Origin: an uncultured Desulfosarcina sp.
Lineage (GTDB): Bacteria; Desulfobacterota; Desulfobacteria; Desulfobacterales; Desulfosarcinaceae
DNA length: 64,000 bases
Assembly (NCBI RefSeq): GCF_963668215.1
Contig: NZ_OY764190.1
Coordinates: 434,001 to 498,000 of the forward strand
Direction of reading: 5' to 3'
Each line of letters begins with the position of its first letter. Position 1 is the stretch's first letter. The notes under the pieces are model-generated. The model made no database searches and was not told the origin of the DNA. It saw only the letters and a program-made list of their open reading frames with translations. Position numbers and translations under genes: made by a program. Below, one piece after another: positions 32,789 through 40,484 of the stretch.

Positions 32789-33448
32789 CTATCTAACCTG
32801 CCGTTGTATCGAAACCGCCTCCACCAGGGTCATCGTCAGTCGATATCCATGGCGGCCGGCGGCTTGAAGTACCAGTTTATGGGAAAACCCGTCGGTATTC
32901 GGCGCATCGGCGGTCATGGTGCGCATCGGATAGCCCAGCGAATCGTACTGGCGCATCCGCCAGCCGCCGTCTTGCCCTTCCGTCAGGTCCACTGTCCGGT
33001 CGCGCCCCGTAAGATAACGGCAGCCGCGGCTTCCGTCCTCGAAAAGACCGAAGGTCGCATCTCCTTCAGGTTCGACAAACAAAAAGCGGATGTCGTCCAT
33101 GACCCCCTTGGCGAAGTTCTCATCGTAAAAGGGGCCGAAGCCGCGTTTGACGCTTACCCGTCCGTTATCTACAGATTCGAAAAGAACGAATCCCTCCAGG
33201 GTCATCACCGCACATCGAATGGAATCGTCTTCAGGGGAGAGGATTACGACACCGGTGAAAGTCGCCTGGCGGCCGCCCTGAATGCGGGCGTTGATGGTGT
33301 GCACCAGCTGCCAGCCGCCCTCGGGGAAATGAGAACGGCAGATCCCAGAAGAAAGGGCCTCCTGGTTCGCATCCAGGGGCTGCATGGCCGGCATGGAGGC
33401 GCAGGCCCCCAGCAGCAGCGTTGCGATCAAGACCAGAATCGTCTTCAC
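32789..33448 (-). CDS. Lipoprotein of the aryl-polyene-cluster (DUF3261-like) type
   Basis: 219 residues with a GTG start at 33448, overlapping the lolA stop (GTGA). A type II signal peptide ends in the lipobox LLGAC (Cys16). The mature part is a beta-rich sequence I do not recognise strongly. Size, lipobox and position next to a LolA-like gene match the lipoproteins found in aryl polyene clusters; that assignment rests on context. It is predicted to sit in the outer membrane and help place the product. Confidence 0.7.
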   Translation of the reverse strand: MKTILVLIATLLLGACASMPAMQPLDANQEALSSGICRSHFPEGGWQLVHTINARIQGGRQATFTGVVILSPEDDSIRCAVMTLEGFVLFESVDNGRVSVKRGFGPFYDENFAKGVMDDIRFLFVEPEGDATFGLFEDGSRGCRYLTGRDRTVDLTEGQDGGWRMRQYDSLGYPMRTMTADAPNTDGFSHKLVLQAAGRHGYRLTMTLVEAVSIQRQVR

Positions 33449-34080
33449 TCCACCTCCCTGAACAGGCGATCCTCGATGGCCGGATTGACCTGGATGTCGG
33501 TGAACTGCATACGGGTGTAGGCCTTTTCGCCTTCGAAAATCAGCACCTGCTCGATCACTCCCGGCCGCTCGGACAAATGCAGTTCAATGCGCTGGATAAA
33601 CCGCGCCATGCCTTCGTCCCTGGGAATCAATACAATGCGGCCGTCTTCTTCCAGGCGGGCATCGAACATCGGATTGTCCTCGAAACGGCCGCTGAGCCAT
33701 CCGCCGATCTCCGGCATCACGAACTGCATGGCCTGCATGCGTGCGCTAACATCTTCCACCAGCCCCTGTTCGGACTGGACGAAACGCCGGGCCTTTCCAT
33801 CGACCAGGAGAAGAACGCTTTTTACCGGCGAGCGGTACTCCCAGCGCAGCGAATCAGGGCGTCGGTAGATGAACCGGCCGTTGGACACCAGTGGCTTGAC
33901 CAGAATCGGCAGGTGCTTCTCCTGAACGAAATCGGCACTGATGGCGTTCACGTTTTCGGCCGCCGCCCGGATGCCTTCCCAACTGTCCGCCCAGCCCAGG
34001 CACAGCCCGGTGGACAGAAGCAGACAAGTCAACAGAAGCCGCCTGATGATGCGTTTGTTTTCAGTTGCGATTTTATCCAT
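33445..34080 (-). CDS. LolA-like periplasmic lipoprotein carrier
   Basis: 211 residues from ATG 34080, with a basic N-terminus and hydrophobic signal segment (RLLLTCLLLSTGLCLGWA). Mature features match LolA: ISADFVQEKHLPIL, GRFIYRRPDSLRWEY, and a late beta-rich FEGEKAYTRMQFTDIQVNP. LolA-like proteins in polyene/fatty-acid-like clusters are thought to ferry the lipid product to the outer membrane, working with an MMPL exporter (present at 46895). It is coupled to the downstream lipoprotein gene by a 4-base overlap. Confidence 0.82.
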   Translation of the reverse strand: MDKIATENKRIIRRLLLTCLLLSTGLCLGWADSWEGIRAAAENVNAISADFVQEKHLPILVKPLVSNGRFIYRRPDSLRWEYRSPVKSVLLLVDGKARRFVQSEQGLVEDVSARMQAMQFVMPEIGGWLSGRFEDNPMFDARLEEDGRIVLIPRDEGMARFIQRIELHLSERPGVIEQVLIFEGEKAYTRMQFTDIQVNPAIEDRLFREVE

Positions 34081-34501
34081 CGTATCGCGGCTGGAAGCCG
34101 CTCCAACCTCCTGAACGGGTTTGTTCGGAAACAGGAAATTTTGTTCGAGATCAATGCTCGGTAAAAAATAATAATAACGTCCAACCAGCAATAAAAACGA
34201 TAAACGCTAATCTATAAAAGCTCAAGGTACTCGCGGACCTTGCTCCCATGCTCCGCGTGGGAGCACCATTAGGGGTTCCCACGCGGAGCATGGGAACCAG
34301 ATAAAATTTCAACCACTTTGTTGCTTGTGGGATACTTGCCTGTTCAGAGGGGGTGGCTTGGGGTTTCCCGCTGAGCGGGATCTCCGTCACGACAAGGCCG
34401 CAGCGACACCGACACCACAGTCGTAGCAGCGCTACGTCGAGGATGGCGAAAGTCTGAGAACGCCGACCTGGGCCATAAGATGCCCGTTCTGAATAGACAC
34501 G
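34081..34501. repeat. Gene-free 420-bp stretch with REP-like hairpin pair (copy 3 of 3)
   Basis: Hairpins at 34241-34265 and 34274-34298 carry the CCCATGCTCCGCGTGGG core in opposite orientation, only 8 bases apart. The sequence from 34300 to 34501 contains several short GC-rich self-complementary segments and looks like a structured repeat, but I see no open reading frame or known RNA in it. Confidence 0.7.
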
Positions 34502-35242
34502 TCAGTGCATGCCGCCGTTGACCTCAACAACCTGTCCACAAACATAAGACGCATCGTCCGAGCAGAGAAAGCGCACCACCCGGGCCACCTCTTCGGGAGC
34601 CCCCACCCGGGCCATGGGGATGATCGATTTGATGTTGGCCAGCGGCAGATCCCGGGTCATGTCGGTATCGATCAGTCCCGGCGCCACCACATTCACGCGG
34701 ATGCCCAGCCGGGCGACTTCGGCGGCCAGACTGCGGCTGGCACCGATGAGTCCTGCCTTGGCGGCGCTGTAGTTGGCCTGGCCCCGGTTGGCGATCAGCC
34801 CCGACACCGAGGCAATGGACACCACGCAGCCTTTGCGCTGGCGAACCATCTTCTCGATCACCGGCCGGGTCACGTTGAAAAAGCCATCCAGGGTGGTGTC
34901 GACCACCTTGCTCCAGTTTTCCCGGGACATCATCAGAAACAGCCCGTCGGCCGTAACACCAGCATTGTTCACCAGCACATCCAGGGTATCGACATCCTCG
35001 AGCAGCGATTCGACGGCCTCCAAAACGGCCTGACCGTCGCGCACGTCAAAACCCAGAATACGGCCACTGCCGCCCTCGCCTTCGATCAGGGCCAGGGTTT
35101 CCAATGCACCCTTTTCGTCGCTGTTGAAATTAACGGCCACCTCGTAACCGCTGCGGCCCAGTTCCACGCAGATGGCCCGTCCGATGCCCTTGGACCCGCC
35201 GGTCACCAATGCCACCGGTCGTTTTTCGTCCGTCGTCTTCAT
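34502..35242 (-). CDS. fabG: 3-oxoacyl-ACP reductase (FabG-like ketoreductase)
   Basis: 246 residues, standard FabG size. TGGSKGIG cofactor motif, NNAG, Ser in SIASVSG and YSAAK (YxxxK) are intact; the C-terminus is SYVCGQVVEVNGGMH. It should reduce the beta-keto group on the ACP-bound chain of the biosynthetic locus. It is one of four minus-strand genes (dehydratase, FabG, LolA, lipoprotein) transcribed divergently from the ACP/ketosynthase operon. Confidence 0.9.
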   Translation of the reverse strand: MKTTDEKRPVALVTGGSKGIGRAICVELGRSGYEVAVNFNSDEKGALETLALIEGEGGSGRILGFDVRDGQAVLEAVESLLEDVDTLDVLVNNAGVTADGLFLMMSRENWSKVVDTTLDGFFNVTRPVIEKMVRQRKGCVVSIASVSGLIANRGQANYSAAKAGLIGASRSLAAEVARLGIRVNVVAPGLIDTDMTRDLPLANIKSIIPMARVGAPEEVARVVRFLCSDDASYVCGQVVEVNGGMH

Positions 35243-35316
35243 GTGACTGCCTTATCAAACATCGTGTTGATGGTATCGTAAAAAAATGCTTTCAGCTTTG
35301 AGCTATCAGCCATGAG

Positions 35317-35760
35317 CTACTTCGCCTCCATTACCTGCAAGACGACTTCCGCTACAACAGCGCCGTCAATGGAAGCCGAACCGGCAATCTCCCGCAAATC
35401 ATCAAAAACAAAGGCGTTTTTCGCCGTCGTCGTGATGCGTTTGTCCAGGGCAATGGCCGCCGTATGGAAAACCGCCTGTTTCACCCCCACCAGCCAGCCG
35501 CCGATATCTTCGTTGGCGCCTCTTTCCTTCAGCCGCGTCAACCCGTTGTGAATTCCCGAAGTCTGGGCTACCAGCTCGATCAGGATCAGCGGATTGCAGA
35601 ACCCGTCTTTGAAAAACGGCCAGTCTTCCCTGACTACGGAAAGCGTCGTTGCCTGCCGATCATCTATCTCCAGAATCTCGTCCACCAGCAGCATTCGACC
35701 CCGATGGGGAAGCAGGCTTTCGATGGTCAGGTTGGCAAAATCCGGTCCGGCAGGTGTCAT
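35317..35760 (-). CDS. Hotdog-fold 3-hydroxyacyl-ACP dehydratase (aryl-polyene type)
   Basis: 147 residues. The LLPHRGRMLLVDEILEID opening and NPLILIELVAQTSGIH helix are the hallmark of the single-hotdog dehydratases of aryl polyene and related clusters, distant from FabZ. The histidine of LPHRG and the glutamate in LIELVAQ are the probable active-site residues. It dehydrates the 3-hydroxyacyl-ACP. It is the first gene of the minus-strand operon. Confidence 0.82.
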   Translation of the reverse strand: MTPAGPDFANLTIESLLPHRGRMLLVDEILEIDDRQATTLSVVREDWPFFKDGFCNPLILIELVAQTSGIHNGLTRLKERGANEDIGGWLVGVKQAVFHTAAIALDKRITTTAKNAFVFDDLREIAGSASIDGAVVAEVVLQVMEAK

Positions 35761-35775
35761 GATGGGCGAAAAGGC

Positions 35776-35804
35776 TTGAAAAGGGTTTGGATCGTTTATA
35801 GTAT
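35776..35804 (+). promoter_or_regulatory. Promoter-like sequence for the ACP/ketosynthase operon
   Basis: TTGAAA (35776-35781) and TAGTAT (35799-35804) with a 17-base spacer lie in the 105-bp divergent region, about 60 bases before the first ACP gene. No obvious promoter for the opposite strand was identified. Confidence 0.45.
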
Positions 35805-35865
35805 GACGGTTTTCGGAAAACGGATATTACACGACTTGTCTACGCCTGTAAAGGAAATGAAAGAT

Positions 35866-36132
35866 ATGCAAGAACGGATCGACGAACTGCGGCAAAAGAT
35901 TGTTCAGGCCCTTAATCTGCAGGATATCGCACCGGAGGAAATCGACCCGGACGAGCAGCTTGTGGGGGGGCGGTTGGGCATCGACTCCATCGATGTACTT
36001 GAAATGGTCATGATGGTGGAAAAGGATTACGGACTGACCATCGACAACCGTGAACTGGGCGCCCGGGTGTTCGCTTCGGTACGGGCGCTGGCCGCTTTCA
36101 TCGAAAATCCAACCGCCGAGACCACGAATTAG
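35866..36132 (+). CDS. Acyl carrier protein (first)
   Basis: 88 residues from ATG 35866; an in-frame ATG 9 bases upstream is equally possible. The phosphopantetheine site is the serine in GIDSIDVLEM. The sequence is acidic and of ACP size, with the usual four-helix pattern. It should carry the growing chain or its starter; the phosphopantetheinyl transferase domain at 43478-44983 would activate it. It opens the plus-strand operon. Confidence 0.88.
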   Translation: MQERIDELRQKIVQALNLQDIAPEEIDPDEQLVGGRLGIDSIDVLEMVMMVEKDYGLTIDNRELGARVFASVRALAAFIENPTAETTN

Positions 36133-36163
36133 CTGTCGCTACTTTGTATCCAGAAAATCGCCC

Positions 36164-37516
36164 ATGAAGATTTTGCTGGTTTCCGCAAACACGCTTAAAG
36201 CACCCTACCCGGTCTACCCGTTGGGACTGGATCACGTGGCGGCGTCCATCGATGGACGCCATCGGGTGCGCATCGCAGACCTCAACAGCCTGGACCACGA
36301 CCAGGCGCTGCCGGCCGCCATCCGCGAATTTGCGCCGCACCTCATCGGAATTTCCCTGCGAAACATCGACAACACCGACACCACGGACCCCCGGGGGTTT
36401 ATGGGGGGCTATCGGGCGCTGATGGACACCGTCCGGCAGGCATCCACAGCACCAGTGGTATTGGGAGGCAGCGGTTTCACCCTGTTTCCCCGGCGCGTGC
36501 TGGCCGAACTGGGCGCCGAATACGGCATCGTGGGCGAAGGAGAGCGCCTGGATCTGCTCATCGACGCCCTGGAGGCCGGGCAAAATCCCGCAGCGGTTCC
36601 CGGCGTGATCCTGCCCCAAAGCCAGGAAACCGATTTTCCGCCGCCCTGGCCCGGCGACCGCAAGCCGCGTCCCCGGCAGGGTTCGGACCATCTGCCCTGG
36701 TACCTGAAACACGGCGCCATGCTGAACCTGCAGACCAAGCGAGGCTGCCCCTTTCGATGCATCTACTGCACCTATCCGCTGATCGAAGGCCGCAAGCTGC
36801 GTCGGGTAGCGCCCGAAGATGCGGCCCGCACCGCCGTGGAACTGGAGGCCGCCGGCGCCCGCTACCTGTATATCACCGATTCATCCTTCAACGCCGATGT
36901 GGAACACTCCCTGGCCGTGGCCCGGGCCTTCAAAAAAGAAGGATTGACCATTCCCTGGGGGGCCTTTTTTACCCCCCTGCCCCTGCCGGACGGCTACTTC
37001 GATACCCTGGCGGCAGCGGGACTCAAGCACGTGGAATTCGGTACCGATACCCTTTGCAGCGAGGTGATCCGGGCTTACAGAAAACCCTTTACCGTAGCGC
37101 AGGTTCTGGGCGCCCACCGGGCGGGTCTGGATGCCGGCTGCCATGTGGCCCACTACTTCCTGCTGGGCGGTCCCGGGGAAACCCGGCAGACGCTGGAAAC
37201 CACCCTGGACAATATCGAAAAGCTTAAGAAAACCGTTCTGTTCTTTTTCTGCGGCATGCGGGTCTATCCCCATACCCAGCTGTACCGGCAATGCCTGGAA
37301 GGTGGACAGCTTGAAGCCGGCAAGGACCTGCTGGAACCCGTTTTCTACCGCAACCTTTCGGTGGGCGCCGACGACATAGAACAGCAGGTGGTCGAGAAGG
37401 CCAAGGGGCGTGCCAACTGGGTGGTGGGCGCGGGTGGAGACGCCACGGCCGATATCATCCGGCGCATGTATGCTAAGGGTTTTTCCGGCCCCTTGTGGGA
37501 ATATCTGATTCGATGA
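36164..37516 (+). CDS. B12-binding-type radical SAM protein of lipid biosynthesis type
   Basis: 450 residues. The N-terminal 145 residues resemble a cobalamin-binding domain (YPLGLDHVAASI, LIGISLRNID, VVLGGSGFTLF, YGIVGEGE) although no clear DxHxxG is seen. The core motif at about residue 192 is RGCPFRCIYC (CxxxCxxC). TDSSFNAD and EFGTDTLCSEVI match SAM-binding positions of this group. Lying between an ACP and a dehydratase gene, it probably acts on an ACP-bound chain, for example by C-methylation, desaturation or cyclisation. The reaction is not predictable. Confidence 0.85.
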   Translation: MKILLVSANTLKAPYPVYPLGLDHVAASIDGRHRVRIADLNSLDHDQALPAAIREFAPHLIGISLRNIDNTDTTDPRGFMGGYRALMDTVRQASTAPVVLGGSGFTLFPRRVLAELGAEYGIVGEGERLDLLIDALEAGQNPAAVPGVILPQSQETDFPPPWPGDRKPRPRQGSDHLPWYLKHGAMLNLQTKRGCPFRCIYCTYPLIEGRKLRRVAPEDAARTAVELEAAGARYLYITDSSFNADVEHSLAVARAFKKEGLTIPWGAFFTPLPLPDGYFDTLAAAGLKHVEFGTDTLCSEVIRAYRKPFTVAQVLGAHRAGLDAGCHVAHYFLLGGPGETRQTLETTLDNIEKLKKTVLFFFCGMRVYPHTQLYRQCLEGGQLEAGKDLLEPVFYRNLSVGADDIEQQVVEKAKGRANWVVGAGGDATADIIRRMYAKGFSGPLWEYLIR

Positions 37517-37549
37517 CCACAAAACGGCTTTATAAGGTTAGAAAAAGCG

Positions 37550-37960
37550 ATGACACTGTGGTATAAAGTAAGGTTTGACGATCCGGTCGATTCCCGGTGG
37601 GAAGAAGGTGAAATCAGCGCCCGAATTCGGGTCCCGGCCGATTCACCCTGGTTCGACGGCCACTTCCCGGAAAAACCCGTGCTTCCCGGAATCGCGCAGT
37701 TGGGCATGGTCCACGACCTGCTTTGCAGGGTGCTCGGCCAACAACTGCCCGTGGCGCGGGTCAGCCGGGTGCGCTTCAGGCAGATGATCCGGCCCGAACA
37801 GCAATTAACGCTGACGGTGCAGCGTGATGGAGCCGCCGGCAGCCATCGGTTTCGCATCACCGGGGACGAGGGATCGATCTGCACCGGCCAGCTTCTGCTG
37901 GCGGATGGAAGAGACGAAAATGACGCCCCTGGCGGGACGTTCTGCACTACCGAAAATTAA
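37550..37960 (+). CDS. Hotdog-fold 3-hydroxyacyl-ACP dehydratase (FabZ/FabA-like)
   Basis: 136 residues. The signature FDGHFPEKPVLPGIAQLGM carries the catalytic His of FabZ-type dehydratases. A second catalytic Asp/Glu is not obvious, as in the ApeI-like branch, where the helix reads GIAQL. It follows the radical SAM gene by 33 bases. It likely dehydrates intermediates together with the dehydratase at 35317. Confidence 0.83.
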   Translation: MTLWYKVRFDDPVDSRWEEGEISARIRVPADSPWFDGHFPEKPVLPGIAQLGMVHDLLCRVLGQQLPVARVSRVRFRQMIRPEQQLTLTVQRDGAAGSHRFRITGDEGSICTGQLLLADGRDENDAPGGTFCTTEN

Positions 37961-38020
37961 AAATTCGTTTTCGGCGTTCGGAGGATGCGCCGCAGACAGG
38001 ATCAAAGGAGATCGACGAAA

Positions 38021-38281
38021 ATGGCAGTAAAAACGGATGATATCATCCTGCGTATCGCGGAAATTATGATCAACGAACTCAAGCTGGAGGATGTCACCCC
38101 GGAAACCTTCGACCCGGACATCGATCTGGTGGACGAAGTGGGCATCGACAGTATGGACCTGGCCACCGTGGCCCTGGTGCTTCGGGACGAATACGCGGTG
38201 CGCATCGATGAGGACGACTACCCCAAGCTCACCACGGTGCGTCTGATCGGCGAATATATCGAAAACAAACTGGCAGCCTGA
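38021..38281 (+). CDS. Acyl carrier protein (second)
   Basis: 86 residues; ATG 38021 follows AAAGGAG. The attachment serine is in GIDSMDLATV. Acidic, four-helix ACP pattern. Two distinct ACPs in one operon is typical of aryl polyene-like pathways, where starter and extender chemistry may use different carriers. A radical SAM gene starts 7 bases downstream, suggesting the two are coupled. Confidence 0.88.
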   Translation: MAVKTDDIILRIAEIMINELKLEDVTPETFDPDIDLVDEVGIDSMDLATVALVLRDEYAVRIDEDDYPKLTTVRLIGEYIENKLAA

Positions 38282-38288
38282 TTGTTTA

Positions 38289-39353
38289 ATGGATTCAACA
38301 CCTAACTGGAAATTTTCAGATCTGATCGCCGACGCCGAGGTCAAGGCGCGCTGGGAAAAGGTGCGCCAATACTTTTTCCTGCGGGAGTCCACCTACGACA
38401 TGACCCGGCGCTGCAACATCCGCTGCAACGGCTGCTACTATTACGAGGGGGACAAGCAGCACACCCGGGACAATACCCGTGTAGACGACTGGCGAAAGCT
38501 CATGCAGGCCGAAAAGGCGCGGGGCATTACCTTCGTGGTGCTGGCCGGCGCCGAGCCCTCCCTGGTGCCGGAGCTGTGCCAGGCGTGCTTCGATGAGATC
38601 CAGCTGGGCTGCATCGCCACCAACGGGCTGGAGCGCATCCCGGATTCCGTGGGGTATCGCCTGCACATCTCCGTATGGGGCGACGACGAAACCAGCCGCA
38701 AAACCCGCCATGCCGAACGGATGCTGGTCCGCCAGCTGGAAAACTACGCCGGCGATCCCCGGGCGGTCTTCGTCTACACCTTCACGCGGCACAACATCGA
38801 CCAGGCCGAAACGGTGGTCCGGACGCTGGCCGACCACGGCGCCCGGGTGACCTTCAACATGTTCAGCGCGCCGGTGGGGTACCAGGGCGATCTGCGCCAC
38901 ACGCCGATCAGCCTGGCCGAGACCCGTCGGACCATGGTCGATCTGCTGCAGCGCTATCCGCAGACCGTCTTGTTCTCCCGGTACAGCGCCATGGCCCACA
39001 CCCACGAAAAAGGGCTGCACGACCTTTTCCGCTGCTCCTATCCCCGGCAGAATCCCAGCACCGACGTCGGCCTGGGCCGCTCCTTTCGTCAGTACCGCAC
39101 GGATTTGACCTGGGACCGGGCCGCCGCCTGCTGCGTACCGGATACGGACTGCGCAGACTGCCGGCATTACGCCGCAGCCAGTGCCGTGGTCACCGCCCGC
39201 CTGTTCCGCCATGCGGTGGATCCCGATACCTTTGGCTCCTGGCTGGATTTTGTGGACACCTATCTGGCGGTCTGGGTCCAAGGCTACGAAAAGGGCAAAA
39301 ATCTGTGCGACCGGTGGGTATCGCCGCCGGGAGAGGAACTGGCCGCCAATTAG
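38289..39353 (+). CDS. Radical SAM protein, sister of the next gene (a)
   Basis: 354 residues. Radical SAM motif CNIRCNGC (CxxxCxxC) at about residues 42-49. AGAEPSL replaces the usual GGEPTL SAM-contact segment. Near the C-terminus a second cysteine group (ACCVPDTDCADC, about 295-306) suggests an auxiliary Fe-S cluster, SPASM/Twitch-like. The gene starts 7 bases after an ACP gene and is followed by a paralogue at 39481. A role in modifying the ACP-bound chain is inferred from context. Confidence 0.85.
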   Translation: MDSTPNWKFSDLIADAEVKARWEKVRQYFFLRESTYDMTRRCNIRCNGCYYYEGDKQHTRDNTRVDDWRKLMQAEKARGITFVVLAGAEPSLVPELCQACFDEIQLGCIATNGLERIPDSVGYRLHISVWGDDETSRKTRHAERMLVRQLENYAGDPRAVFVYTFTRHNIDQAETVVRTLADHGARVTFNMFSAPVGYQGDLRHTPISLAETRRTMVDLLQRYPQTVLFSRYSAMAHTHEKGLHDLFRCSYPRQNPSTDVGLGRSFRQYRTDLTWDRAAACCVPDTDCADCRHYAAASAVVTARLFRHAVDPDTFGSWLDFVDTYLAVWVQGYEKGKNLCDRWVSPPGEELAAN

Positions 39354-39374
39354 GAAATACCAACTTGAGGCAAA

Positions 39375-39462
39375 GTTTCGTAAGAAGCGCGAGATCCCCC
39401 GCTAAAAATCAGACGGGACAAGAAGGATTCGCGTAACGCCGATATCGGACTTCTTACGAAAC
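39375..39462. repeat. Inverted-repeat element between the sister radical SAM genes
   Basis: GTTTCGTAAGAAG at 39375-39387 is an exact inverted repeat of CTTCTTACGAAAC at 39450-39462, enclosing 62 bases. It fills most of the 127-bp gap between two genes of an otherwise tightly packed operon. It could be a small mobile element remnant or a transcript processing or stability hairpin. Confidence 0.6.
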
Positions 39463-39480
39463 CGCCAAGGATAAAAAATA

Positions 39481-40479
39481 ATGAAAACCGTCAGCTCTCT
39501 GCTGGACGACCACTGGTACGCCCGCTATAAAAAAATCTCAAAGCTCAATATCCGCAGCTCCATCTACGACGTGACCAATCGCTGCAACCTGCGCTGCAAG
39601 GGCTGTTTCTTCTTCTCTTCCGGCGAACACAAGGCTGCCGAAGAGGAAATGGACATCGTCCGCTGGGAAGCGTTTGTCGACAAGGAAATGGAGCGCGGGG
39701 TGAATCTGGCCATTCTCATCGGCGGCGAACCGACGCTGTGCCTCGACCGGGTGGAAGCCTTTTACAAGCGCCTGCCGACCTTTTGCGCAACCAACGGCAT
39801 CATCAAGGTACCCCGGGACCGCTTTCCCGACATGATGGTGGGCATCAGCCTCTGGGGCGACGAAGCGGACGAAAAGCTCCTGCGGGGCAAGGATGCCTTC
39901 TCCATCTCATCCAGGAATTATGAAGGCGACCCGTACACCTACTACCTGTACACCATCACCCCCAAGCAGCTGGGCAAGACCGAACGGATCATCCGTAAAA
40001 TAAGAGATGCGGGCCTCAAGGTGCACATGCAGCTGCTGTCCAACGACGAGGGCGTGGACGGGTTCAGTTGGCAACCCGCCGAGTTGGAACAGATCCGCCA
40101 GGAGATGGACGAGGTCCTGGACCAATATCCGGAAACGGTGGTTTCGTCCAAATACTACCACGAAATCATCACCACCGGTAAAATGATGGGCCGGCCCTTC
40201 GGCTGGATGGAGTGTCCTTCGGTGACCGAACCGCTGGACAAACGCAATCCCGCCCCGCGCCGGCTGACCCGTTTCATCCGCTGGGCGTCGGACCTGAAAA
40301 CCATGCATCGCTGCTGCACCTCGGAAACCCGTGACTGCAGCACCTGCAAGGACGGAGCGGCCCACATGAGCTGGGTGATGGTCAACAAACGCGCCCACAT
40401 GAAAAGCAGCCGGGACCTTCAGAACTGGATCGAGATTTACGAGATGTTTGCCAAGCTGTATCAGTTCATTCCCTGGTAA
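39481..40479 (+). CDS. Radical SAM protein, sister of the previous gene (b)
   Basis: 332 residues. Motif CNLRCKGC at about residues 37-44 and a normal GGEPTLC SAM-binding segment. It aligns with the gene at 38289 along its length, including the C-terminal cysteines (RCCTSETRDCSTC, about 280-292). The two differ enough to have separate tasks or to form a heterodimer. The next ketosynthase gene starts 5 bases after its stop, so it is part of the biosynthetic operon. Confidence 0.86.
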   Translation: MKTVSSLLDDHWYARYKKISKLNIRSSIYDVTNRCNLRCKGCFFFSSGEHKAAEEEMDIVRWEAFVDKEMERGVNLAILIGGEPTLCLDRVEAFYKRLPTFCATNGIIKVPRDRFPDMMVGISLWGDEADEKLLRGKDAFSISSRNYEGDPYTYYLYTITPKQLGKTERIIRKIRDAGLKVHMQLLSNDEGVDGFSWQPAELEQIRQEMDEVLDQYPETVVSSKYYHEIITTGKMMGRPFGWMECPSVTEPLDKRNPAPRRLTRFIRWASDLKTMHRCCTSETRDCSTCKDGAAHMSWVMVNKRAHMKSSRDLQNWIEIYEMFAKLYQFIPW

Positions 40480-40484
40480 TTATT

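Noticed and set aside
13568..34298. Repeated palindromes as a CRISPR array
   Set aside because: They occur as isolated pairs thousands of bases apart, with no regular spacers and no cas genes.
34300..34501. Possible remnant transposase or structured RNA in the gap before fabG
   Set aside because: No frame or conserved RNA motif could be supported; only short self-complementary segments were seen.
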